Assembly (NCBI RefSeq): GCF_003946555.1
Contig: NZ_RHOO01000005.1
Span: 62,001 to 126,000 of the forward strand
Source of the DNA: Companilactobacillus hulinensis
Lineage (GTDB): Bacteria > Bacillota > Bacilli > Lactobacillales > Lactobacillaceae
Direction of reading: 5' to 3'
Length of the DNA stretch: 64,000 nt
In this document: piece by piece, positions 27,148-34,553 of the stretch
How the letters are laid out: each line of letters begins with the position of its first letter
Numbering within the stretch: position 1 is the first letter of the stretch
The notes under the pieces: model-generated
Seen by the model: the letters and a program-made list of their open reading frames with translations, nothing else
Databases searched by the model: none
What the model was told of the DNA's origin: nothing
Program-made: the position numbers and the translations under genes

Positions 27148-28965
27148 ATGAGTATTGTTATAGAATATGATTCATTTCAAACAACAAAAAAAGTTCCGTT
27201 CGGCGCAGTAGTCGAAGGAACTAATGTAGAGTTCCATATTAGAGTTCATTCCAGTGATACGATCAAACAAGTCACGTTGCACGTGGCACAAGATGGTCAT
27301 TGGGACACAGAACATCAACTGCAAATGGCACCAGCAAAACTCTGTTACCATACAGATTTCACACCCAAGAATTCAGGATTGTATTTTTACTATTTTGAAG
27401 TTGTTACTGACCAAGAAGATTGCTTCTATGGTTGTATGGATGGTGGATTCGGTGGTGAGGGAGTAGTTTACCTCAAGCGTTCAGACGTTCAGATGTATCA
27501 ACTAACCGTTATGAATCGAGTTGAAACTATTCCTGAATGGTATCAACATGGGTTGGCTTATCACATCTTCGTTGATCGTTTTAATAATGGTAATCCTGAT
27601 GGCCACATTAATGCGCCTAAACCAGACAGTTTTATTTATGGACAGAAGTCAGATTTGCCGATGTATATTAGGAACAACAAACAAGAAGTTGTTCGTTGGG
27701 ACTTTTATGGCGGTAATCTGTTGGGTATTCAGAAGAAGTTGCCGTATTTGAAGCAATTAGGTGTAACGATAATTTATTTAAGTCCGATTTTTGAAGCTCG
27801 AAGCAATCACCGTTATGACACAGGGGACTATTTAAAAATTGATCCTATGTTAGGAACGTTGGAAGATTTCGATAATTTAGTCGCCGCAATTCACGATAAT
27901 GGTATGCGAGTAATTCTGGATGGTGTCTTCAATCATGTTGGTGTTACTTCAAGATACTTTAATCAAGCCGGATTATATGACACTCTGGGAGCTGCTCAAT
28001 CTAAGGATAGCCGCTACTATCCTTGGTTTACTTTCACGAAGTATCCACAAGAATACGATAGTTGGTGGGGAGTAACTGACCTGCCTACTGTGGATAAGGA
28101 TAACGAAGATTTTCAGAAGTTTATTTATGGCAACGATGATTCAGTTATCGATTATTGGACTTCCCGTGGGATAGATGGCTGGCGACTCGATGTTGCGGAT
28201 GAATTACCAGATGAATTTATTTTGGGAATCAGACAGGCTTTGGATAAGTATCCGGATAAGATTCTAATTGGTGAAGTTTGGGAAGATGCATCTCACAAAC
28301 TGGCTTATGGCAAGAGACGTCACTACATTGAAGGCGGAATGTTGCAGGCCGTTATGGATTATCCACTGCGTAAGTTGATAATTCGTGTTTTGACAGGAGA
28401 TTTGAAACCATCAGAGTGGTGGCTAGAATTGATGACACTAGAAGAGAATTATCCAGATTCTGTATTTAGATATAATTTCAATAATATTGGTAGTCATGAT
28501 ACTGTTCGTATCTTAACAGAGTTACATGGTAATCGTGATTGGTTGCAGCAAGCTTTCGGATTGCTGTTTGCTATGCCAGGAGTTCCATGTGTTTATTATG
28601 GTGATGAAGCAGGATTAACTGGTGGAAAAGATCCAGATAATCGTGCCTTCTTCCCATGGAAACATGCGGATAAAAACATACAACAGCTAGTAGAACAGTG
28701 GTATCACTGGCGTGCAAATCATCAATGGATCGACGACGCCAAGTTTGCTCCATTCTATCTTGATAGTTATGGAATTGGATTCGTTTATTGGAAAGATGAC
28801 CAGAAGTTATTGGTTGTTTTGAATACATCACCTAATAATCGTCAGGTCAATGCTAATGACTTTATGTTGGATGTTGTCCCATCAGGATTGACAGTCGAAA
28901 TCAAGAAGTTTTTGACGGGTAAGAATTTGGAACATGGTGATATTAAAGTATTTGACGAATTCTAG
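27148..28965 (+). CDS. GH13 neopullulanase/maltogenic-amylase-type glycoside hydrolase
   Basis: The 605-residue cytosolic enzyme (no signal peptide) has an N-terminal beta domain and a GH13 barrel with regions VILDGVFNHVG, GWRLDVADEL (nucleophile), LIGEVWED (acid) and NNIGSHDTVR. The layout is that of neopullulanase/cyclomaltodextrinase (GH13_20), often called amylopullulanase in lactobacillus glg operons. It would debranch or trim glycogen-derived dextrins made by GlgP. GAGGTAG precedes the ATG, 12 bases after glgP. The TAG stop is the first triplet of a family D element. Confidence 0.88.
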   Translation: MSIVIEYDSFQTTKKVPFGAVVEGTNVEFHIRVHSSDTIKQVTLHVAQDGHWDTEHQLQMAPAKLCYHTDFTPKNSGLYFYYFEVVTDQEDCFYGCMDGGFGGEGVVYLKRSDVQMYQLTVMNRVETIPEWYQHGLAYHIFVDRFNNGNPDGHINAPKPDSFIYGQKSDLPMYIRNNKQEVVRWDFYGGNLLGIQKKLPYLKQLGVTIIYLSPIFEARSNHRYDTGDYLKIDPMLGTLEDFDNLVAAIHDNGMRVILDGVFNHVGVTSRYFNQAGLYDTLGAAQSKDSRYYPWFTFTKYPQEYDSWWGVTDLPTVDKDNEDFQKFIYGNDDSVIDYWTSRGIDGWRLDVADELPDEFILGIRQALDKYPDKILIGEVWEDASHKLAYGKRRHYIEGGMLQAVMDYPLRKLIIRVLTGDLKPSEWWLELMTLEENYPDSVFRYNFNNIGSHDTVRILTELHGNRDWLQQAFGLLFAMPGVPCVYYGDEAGLTGGKDPDNRAFFPWKHADKNIQQLVEQWYHWRANHQWIDDAKFAPFYLDSYGIGFVYWKDDQKLLVVLNTSPNNRQVNANDFMLDVVPSGLTVEIKKFLTGKNLEHGDIKVFDEF

Positions 28966-29085
28966 AGAGTGGAGGGAGGACGGTCAGATCTTGAGCATTA
29001 CCTAGGCAAATAATAGTGCCAACGAAGTTGGTGCAATTATTGGGCGTAGTAAGCGCAGAGGTTTGTCCTCCCGCAACTCATTTCG
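28963..29085 (+). ncRNA. Family D stop-codon-anchored hairpin element, copy D2
   Basis: It begins with the stop TAG of the GH13 gene (TAGAGAGTGGAG). GGGAGGAC/GTCCTCCC pair perfectly, GGTC is the bulge, AGATCT pairs with AGGTTT through G-U, then TGAGCATTACCTAG and CGTAGTAAGCG flank an apical hairpin with CCAAC/GTTGG. It ends CGCAACTCATTTC. G-U pairs on the plus strand favour a sense RNA. Confidence 0.8.
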
Positions 29086-29092
29086 GCAATAT

Positions 29093-29129
29093 AAAAAGGA
29101 CTAGAGAATTTGATCTCTGGTCCTTTTTT
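29093..29129. terminator. Bidirectional terminator between the glg operon and pip
   Basis: AAAAAGGACTAGAGA and TCTCTGGTCCTTTTTT pair with one G-U and carry A and T tracts on both sides, so it can end both convergent transcripts. It lies centrally between D2 and D3. Confidence 0.85.
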
Positions 29130-29138
29130 CGTGCTTTT

Positions 29139-29255
29139 GAAACGAGTTGCGAAAGTCAGATTCCAGCGCTTACTACGGCTAGTAACTTCACCACTTTGTG
29201 GTAAAGCTACTAACCTAGGTAATGCTCAGAATCTCCCGACTTTCTCCACTCTCTA
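29139..29255 (-). ncRNA. Family D stop-codon-anchored hairpin element, copy D3
   Basis: On the minus strand it starts with the pip stop (TAGAGAGTGGAG). AAAGTC/GACTTT and AGATTC/GAATCT pair around a GGG bulge; TGAGCATTACCTAG and CGTAGTAAGCGC flank an apical hairpin with ACCAC/GTGGT. It ends GCAACTCGTTTC. D2 and D3 face each other across the terminator. Confidence 0.8.
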
Positions 29256-30158
29256 ATCGTTAAAATTACCTGATTCAACATCTTTAATAAATGTCTTCAA
29301 GTGATCGAAGTAAACTGGTGCGTTATCGATCATGTGGTGGTGTCCACCGTTTGGTGTTGTAACTAGTCTTGCATGAGGAATCTTCTCTTGCATGATCTTA
29401 GCTGTTGATATTGGCATACTTTCATGTTCACCAAATGTTAGTAGTGTTGGTACTGTTATTTCGTGAAGATGTTTTCTGAAGTGCCAGTCTTTTAATTTAC
29501 CTGTAATAACGAATTCATTGTCTCCTTGGAATGCGTTATAAACTGGTGTAGCGGTTGTATCAATCAAGTGAGAGATAGCAGCTGGTTGTTTTCTGTCGAT
29601 GTATTCTTTGTTCAATACGTCAACATAACTTTGATATGTAGCATCATCAAGGTCATTTTCAGCTTCCTTTTTCTCCATGTACTTAACCTTGTCAGGACCA
29701 AGAGCATCCATACGACATTGGTTGATACTTGTAACGTATTCATCAATTTCATCAACCATACTTGAGATGATAGCACCTTTAAGGTGTTGTCCATATTTAG
29801 CAGCGTACATTTGTACTAAAGCTCCACCCCATGATTGACCGATTAAGTAGAAGTTGTCTAAGCCAAGCTTTTGTCTAACTTCTTCAACTTCGTCAAGGAA
29901 GTAGTCATAACTCAGATACTTTTCAGCAATTTCGGGATCGCTGTAGTCGGGTTGATCTGAGTACCATGAGCCAAGTTGATCATACATTGATACTTGAACG
30001 CCTAGGTCGGCAAGTTCTTCACCGAAGTTTTCCCAGTATTCATGATTTCCACCAGGTCCGCCGTGTAGGCAAAGTAATTGGATATCGCCATGACCTTGGG
30101 TATTTGTCCATAAATGGTAGCCATTATCGAGTGTGATAATTGTTGTGCCTTGTTTCAT
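29253..30158 (-). CDS. pip: Proline iminopeptidase (S33 alpha/beta hydrolase)
   Basis: The 301-residue cytosolic hydrolase removes N-terminal proline from peptides. The oxyanion motif LCLHGGPGGNHEYW, nucleophile elbow GQSWGG (Ser about residue 107) and C-terminal GGHHHMIDNAP (catalytic His) are visible; the acid residue lies around FGEHESMP. AAGGTGAAAAC precedes the ATG. Together with the Opp system in the window it fits casein-type peptide use. The stop TAG coincides with the start of element D3. Confidence 0.9.
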   Translation of the reverse strand: MKQGTTIITLDNGYHLWTNTQGHGDIQLLCLHGGPGGNHEYWENFGEELADLGVQVSMYDQLGSWYSDQPDYSDPEIAEKYLSYDYFLDEVEEVRQKLGLDNFYLIGQSWGGALVQMYAAKYGQHLKGAIISSMVDEIDEYVTSINQCRMDALGPDKVKYMEKKEAENDLDDATYQSYVDVLNKEYIDRKQPAAISHLIDTTATPVYNAFQGDNEFVITGKLKDWHFRKHLHEITVPTLLTFGEHESMPISTAKIMQEKIPHARLVTTPNGGHHHMIDNAPVYFDHLKTFIKDVESGNFND

Positions 30159-30303
30159 AAGTTTTCACCTTCCTATTATTATTAATAACAGTATATATCT
30201 ATATTGTTTGCAGTCCAAACACAATTGTAATATTTGACTAAACATATTCGAATTATTTTCTAATAGGTAGAATAATAAAATTAAAATTTGATATAGTGGT
30301 TTT

Positions 30304-30486
30304 GCCGTTTCCGATTACGATAAAGTTTTATTGACCGTGGAGACCGATTCCAGCCAAGGTGCGGTCTGGAATCTCGACTTGAAGCTTTGCTCCGCAAATC
30401 TCCAAGCTCGTCTCGTGGTGTAAGAACGGAAGTACACCGTTCAACGCCACCTTCACGGTCAATAAAATTTATCGTAATCTCCAACT
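30304..30486 (+). repeat. Family S structured intergenic element, copy S4 (+ orientation)
   Basis: Outer arms TTACGATAAA and TTTATCGTAA pair, then TTTTATTGACCGTG with CACGGTCAATAAAA. Hairpin 1 is TTCCAG/CTGGAA, hairpin 2 CTTG..TTTGC/GCAAA..CAAG and hairpin 3 AACGG/CCGTT within GGTG/CACC. Linkers GAGACCGA, TCTCGA and CTCGTCT are conserved. It lies between divergent pip and the NEAT gene. Confidence 0.8.
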
Positions 30487-30546
30487 AGTGTTGCACCTTT
30501 CTACTGCTGTTCAAGAATACCTATATGTAAGGTAATAGAATCAGTC

Positions 30547-30727
30547 GTAGGTTTGAAATGCTGGAGTCAGCAGTGGCAGTGGTGTTAGGACGGTGATTTA
30601 TACCGTTCTTACAGCACAGGACATCTTTTGAAATCCGTGGGTTTCGGAGTTCAAAAGTGAGATCTCAGACCGTTTTTTGGCTGAGGTCGGTCCACACAGC
30701 AGGCTCCAGCATTTCAAACCGGAGACC
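30547..30727 (-). repeat. Family S structured intergenic element, copy S5 (- orientation)
   Basis: On the minus strand GGTCTCCGG begins the element and TTTGAAATGCTGGAG pairs with CTCCAGCATTTCAAA across it. Hairpin 1 is CTCAG/CTGAG, hairpin 2 CTTTTGAA..TCCG/CGGA..TTCAAAAG and hairpin 3 ACGG/CCGT. It faces S4 at a distance of about 60 bases. Nothing else is seen between them except a GTAAGGTAATAGAAT stretch resembling GTAGGTAACAGAAT between S1 and S2. Confidence 0.8.
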
Positions 30728-30751
30728 CAAAAACAAAGTAAATTAATTTTC

Positions 30752-30794
30752 TTGATATAAATCAAATGATATAATGTTAGCTTACTAATACAAT
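30752..30794 (+). promoter_or_regulatory. FNR/FLP-type box and promoter of the NEAT gene
   Basis: TTGATATAAATCAA (30752-30765) fits TTGAT-N4-ATCAA exactly. TACAAT at 30789-30794, 23 bases downstream, would put the box near -42, the class II activator position seen at the two metal promoters below. A TATAAT at 30770-30775 is an alternative -10, which would place the box inside the promoter. Confidence 0.6.
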
Positions 30795-30858
30795 AGAATA
30801 TAATAACTTTATAAATTAGATTATGATAAAATTACTGTAGATTTGGGGAGGCGATATT

Positions 30859-32166
30859 ATGAAGAGGGGTCTTGTCAAAATCTTGGCCGCAATTATATTA
30901 CTCGGGGGAGTTTCTACTATAACTGCGTCTGATTTGACAACAGCATCAAATATCCAAGTTGTACGTGCTACAACGGAGGATAAAGATTCACAAGCTATTT
31001 CGTATGATGTATACAAATCAGGAACTGATGAACTTGATTTGAACGGTGGATATTTCACAAAGTCAGCGAATGTTTCACAGAATACTGATGGAACTTACAA
31101 GGTTACATTGACGATTCAAGTTCCAAAGTTGAAGACATTCGATGTTTCATCTATTGATGGTCAAACACCAGTTGTATCATCTGATTATGATGATGGTGGA
31201 AGAACTTACCGTGATATTAGTTTTAACGTTAATAGTTTGGATGCTTTAAATAATCGTATTGCCGGTACGGTTGAATCTAAGACTAAAGTTTTGGATATCG
31301 AAATGACTAAGTCAAATGTTGACTTTAGTTTTGACACTGCGACTGCATCTGGTGGTACTAGAGATAGAAGTACTTTGCTTGATAATTTGAAGTCAATCAC
31401 TAATATGACTAAGGATGCGACTGGTGCAACTGCTTCAACAACGACACCAGTTACATCTGATGATACAGATTCTTCATCGTCGAAGGATATCTTGATTGAG
31501 AATCCGAAAACTAACACTAGTACCAATATTTCCAAAACTAGTGATGGACAATCAGTTACTTATAAGGTTGTAAAGAATGATGGAACTGGTTCAGCTGCAT
31601 CTAACTTCCTAACTAATACTGCAACGATTACTCCTAATAGTGATGGGACTTATAATGTTGTTATGACAATTGCCTATAATAAGAAGTTAGGCGATTCAGC
31701 CGTTAACGTTAACATGGTCAATAACAAGACGGTCGATCCAAATAATATTCTGAAATACACTAAGGGTGATAACGATTATTTGAAGTTTAGCTTCAATGTC
31801 GATAACTTGGGTGACTTGAGCAAGTTGATACCAGCACAGCTTAGTCTGAATAGTCCTGATTTTGGATTGGATTCATTACTCAATTTCAACTTGGACTTCG
31901 ATGGATTATCCTCATTAGATTTATCCAAGTTGGTCAATAGTTCTGATATTCCAGGAATGATTGACGATTTGAGTGATTTATCTGGTGATCTGAAGTCGAT
32001 TCAAAGTGGCAATGTGACACAAGTTGCTAAAGATAAAGCTAGTGACACTGCAATGACAATATTGCCACAGACTGGTAATAGCGACAGTGGTATCTTGGTA
32101 ATTATTGGTGTGACAGTATTGCTATTATGGATAATTCTCTTACGTGGAACTTATTTAAAAAATTAA
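30859..32166 (+). CDS. NEAT-domain cell-wall protein with LPQTG sorting signal
   Basis: A signal peptide (about residues 1-35) precedes two NEAT-like beta-sandwich domains: about 45-165 (ISYDVYKSGTDELDLNGGYF, then RTYRDISFNVNSLDALNNRI) and about 225-345 (VTYKVVKNDGTGSAASNFL, then YLKFSFNVDNLGDLSKLI). A linker, LPQTG at about 402-406, a hydrophobic segment and a short basic tail allow sortase anchoring. NEAT domains bind or relay haem, but the YxxxY haem-ligand pair of the last strand is not seen in either domain (KTKVLDIEM in the first), so haem binding is doubtful. The FNR-type box upstream links it to the metal cluster at 34.5 kb. Confidence 0.68.
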   Translation: MKRGLVKILAAIILLGGVSTITASDLTTASNIQVVRATTEDKDSQAISYDVYKSGTDELDLNGGYFTKSANVSQNTDGTYKVTLTIQVPKLKTFDVSSIDGQTPVVSSDYDDGGRTYRDISFNVNSLDALNNRIAGTVESKTKVLDIEMTKSNVDFSFDTATASGGTRDRSTLLDNLKSITNMTKDATGATASTTTPVTSDDTDSSSSKDILIENPKTNTSTNISKTSDGQSVTYKVVKNDGTGSAASNFLTNTATITPNSDGTYNVVMTIAYNKKLGDSAVNVNMVNNKTVDPNNILKYTKGDNDYLKFSFNVDNLGDLSKLIPAQLSLNSPDFGLDSLLNFNLDFDGLSSLDLSKLVNSSDIPGMIDDLSDLSGDLKSIQSGNVTQVAKDKASDTAMTILPQTGNSDSGILVIIGVTVLLLWIILLRGTYLKN

Positions 32167-32175
32167 TGATTAGAT

Positions 32176-32205
32176 GGGGCAAGCTTAGGCTTGTCTCTTT
32201 TTTTG
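32176..32205 (+). terminator. Intrinsic terminator after the NEAT gene
   Basis: GGCAAGC and GCTTGTC pair around TTAG and are followed by a run of seven T. Confidence 0.75.
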
Positions 32206-32220
32206 ATGTTTCGTAATTGG

Positions 32221-33435
32221 CTACCTGGAGGATGTTTTAACTTTAAGATGCTTATTTGTTCTTGTGAATGGAGCTAGTAACAAACCAATCAATTCCAAGA
32301 TAACAACGAACAAAAACATACTGGCATATCCCAAATAAGCAGAAACAATACTACTGAGCATCATTCCGAAGACGTTTCCCAGTGCTTGAAAGGTCTGATT
32401 ATAACTGAAGATTCTACCAAGTGATTTGTGATCAGTATTCTGAGTAAGGATTGCTTGTGCTGATGGCAATAATGCAGCGATGGAGAATCCTGTTAGAAAT
32501 CTCAAAATGCTAAATATCCAAATATTGGTAATGAATATTTGTGGGATGTAAGTGATGGTTCCGATGAATAGTGCCCAGCCCAACAGTTTGGTTTGTCCGA
32601 ATCGATCGCCTAGATGTCCTAAGTAAGTGGCCGAAAGTACGGTTGCAATTCCGGGGAGAGCTGAAACTAATCCACTTATCAACGTCAAATTGCTAGGATT
32701 ATGTAATATCTTACTCAAGTACATACTAATAATAGGATTAACGGCATTGTTGGTTGCCTGAATTAACATAGTAATGATGAAAACAATAATAATAACTTGG
32801 GGGAGTTTCTGTGCACGCAGGGTCTCAACAATTCCAAGAACAGATTTTTTGGGAACTGGATGAAAGTCTTCTTTGACGAGAACCAAACTCAAGATGAATA
32901 CGGTAGCCATCAGTAATGCCGCAATCAAGAATGTTCCTCTGAATCCGAAGAATGTTGCCAAAACACCACCAATAATTGGTCCAAGCAATAATCCGGCAGT
33001 ATCACCGGTCGCAAGTGTTCCAAGGGCAAGACCACTTTTACTAGCAGGAGCTTGGCTGGCAATCATCGATTCAGAATTATTGATATAACCTGAGAAGACA
33101 CCTTGAATTGCTCGAGCAATAAAAATAATCAGAATATTAGGTGCCACTGCGATTAATAGACAACAAAAAGCTAGTCCTCCGGAGGCCTTTAACAACATGG
33201 GCTTGTGTCCTTTTTGATCTGATATTTTACCCCAAAGTGGTGAAATGACTGCCTTAACTAAAAAGGTAATGGAGAAAATCAGGCCTGTAAGCAAGTTGAC
33301 TTCTTTTCCTGAGTAATTTCCTAGTGTTCTCAAAAATAATGGCATTATTGGGACAATTATGGAGATTGCGCCTTCTGACATGAAGGCACCGAACCATAAG
33401 ATTATTAAATTTCTGCGCCAAACTTTTTCTTTCAA
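32221..33435 (-). CDS. MFS drug:H+ antiporter-type transporter (DHA1-like)
   Basis: The 404-residue protein has twelve predicted membrane helices. The loop 2-3 motif A is GKISDQKGHKPML and the motif C-like GPIIGGV lies in helix 5, marking the DHA1 multidrug efflux group. The start is TTG with GGAGTGATA upstream on the minus strand. It is divergent from a LysR regulator with a 103-base gap, a classic arrangement in which the regulator controls the pump. The substrate is unknown. Confidence 0.85.
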   Translation of the reverse strand: MKEKVWRRNLIILWFGAFMSEGAISIIVPIMPLFLRTLGNYSGKEVNLLTGLIFSITFLVKAVISPLWGKISDQKGHKPMLLKASGGLAFCCLLIAVAPNILIIFIARAIQGVFSGYINNSESMIASQAPASKSGLALGTLATGDTAGLLLGPIIGGVLATFFGFRGTFLIAALLMATVFILSLVLVKEDFHPVPKKSVLGIVETLRAQKLPQVIIIVFIITMLIQATNNAVNPIISMYLSKILHNPSNLTLISGLVSALPGIATVLSATYLGHLGDRFGQTKLLGWALFIGTITYIPQIFITNIWIFSILRFLTGFSIAALLPSAQAILTQNTDHKSLGRIFSYNQTFQALGNVFGMMLSSIVSAYLGYASMFLFVVILELIGLLLAPFTRTNKHLKVKTSSR

Positions 33436-33538
33436 AATATCACTCCAATGATTAATAAATGTAATGTTTAGATGCTATCATTGCTGATAAAATATAGTCA
33501 AAAGGTGAATTACTATTACATTTACTTATGGAGAAATT

Positions 33539-34411
33539 ATGAATATACGTGATTTACAATATTTTCAGCATCTGGTTCAAACACAGAGTTTTACTCAAAC
33601 AGCATATGATTATCAAGTTAGTCAGCCAACTATTTCACAAGCTATTAAACGAATGGAAGATCAATTAGAGACACACTTGATTATCCGTCAGGTCCACTCA
33701 AAAACCTTGTTGTTAACACCTAGTGGACAACAATTATTAGTCACGGCGAATGAAGTCTTGGCTAGTTGGAATAGTGGATTGGAATTAATTGAACGGCTGA
33801 AAAATCATCATATAAGATTAGGCATTGAGTCGTCGATTAGTGAAAGATACTTTCCTATTATCGCTAAGAAATTATTAGATAAGAAGTTACTGAATGAACT
33901 TGAAGTTGAAGAAGAAGGTTCCAAAGTATTAATAAATATGTTAAATGATGGGACAGTTGATTTGGCATTAATTGGTTCAGTTGAGGATAGTAACAATAAT
34001 AAACTTCAGATGGAGAAGTTGAATGAGTTTCACTTCAACATTTGGGCACGCAAGAAACATCCACTGGCTTCTAAAGAGTTGATATCTTGGCAAGATATAT
34101 TCCAATATAACTTCATAACATTGAACGATTCATATTTGAGTCACGAAGTATTTAACAACATCATGGTAGATTCGCAACCAAAGGTGACTTTTCAAAGTGA
34201 TAATACTGATCTGGTATTGCAACTTATTCGGAATAATGATGATTTAGGATTTGTCTCAGATTTGATTGGAGAGCATGAAGATATTGTTCCAATGAAGTTT
34301 CAGAATAAGATATTCCCCACGGCATACATCAGTTTGGCTTATTGCAAAGATCAGGTTATGACAAATGAATTGAAGACACTGATGGATGTCATTAGGGATG
34401 TATGCCAATAA
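33539..34411 (+). CDS. LysR-family transcriptional regulator
   Basis: The 290-residue LysR protein has an N-terminal winged helix (about residues 1-60, MNIRDLQYFQHLVQTQSFTQ and VSQPTISQAIKRME) and a periplasmic-binding-like effector domain (about 90-290). TGGAGAAATT precedes the ATG. Divergence from the MFS gene suggests it regulates that pump in response to a small ligand; the ligand cannot be told. Confidence 0.88.
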   Translation: MNIRDLQYFQHLVQTQSFTQTAYDYQVSQPTISQAIKRMEDQLETHLIIRQVHSKTLLLTPSGQQLLVTANEVLASWNSGLELIERLKNHHIRLGIESSISERYFPIIAKKLLDKKLLNELEVEEEGSKVLINMLNDGTVDLALIGSVEDSNNNKLQMEKLNEFHFNIWARKKHPLASKELISWQDIFQYNFITLNDSYLSHEVFNNIMVDSQPKVTFQSDNTDLVLQLIRNNDDLGFVSDLIGEHEDIVPMKFQNKIFPTAYISLAYCKDQVMTNELKTLMDVIRDVCQ

Positions 34412-34481
34412 TTTAATAGATAAAGTAAATCGAGACTAATTATCTTTTAGCGTATTCGAAAACTTTTTCACTTTCTTTCAA

Positions 34482-34526
34482 AACTTGACCTGAATCAAGT
34501 TGAACTATCTTCAAACCTAATACAAT
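34482..34526 (+). promoter_or_regulatory. FNR/FLP-type palindrome and promoter of the metal P-type ATPase
   Basis: AACTTGACCTGAATCAAGTT (34482-34501) contains TTGAC-N4-ATCAA. TACAAT at 34521-34526 lies 22 bases after the core box, so the box centre is about -41.5, the class II activation position for CRP/FNR proteins. Confidence 0.7.
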
Positions 34527-34553
34527 GTATTTGTGCTTAGGAGGAAAGACAAT

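Noticed and set aside
28963-29255. Insertion sequence or transposon ends
   Set aside because: There is no transposase frame between the inverted copies, only a terminator. The two copies have different arm sequences.
30281-30484. Open frame of 67 codons on the minus strand
   Set aside because: It lies wholly in family S element S4 and has no ribosome site; the sequence is explained by paired stems. The same applies to frames at 42261-42449, 61604-61801 and 29016-29204, the last over family D elements and their terminator.
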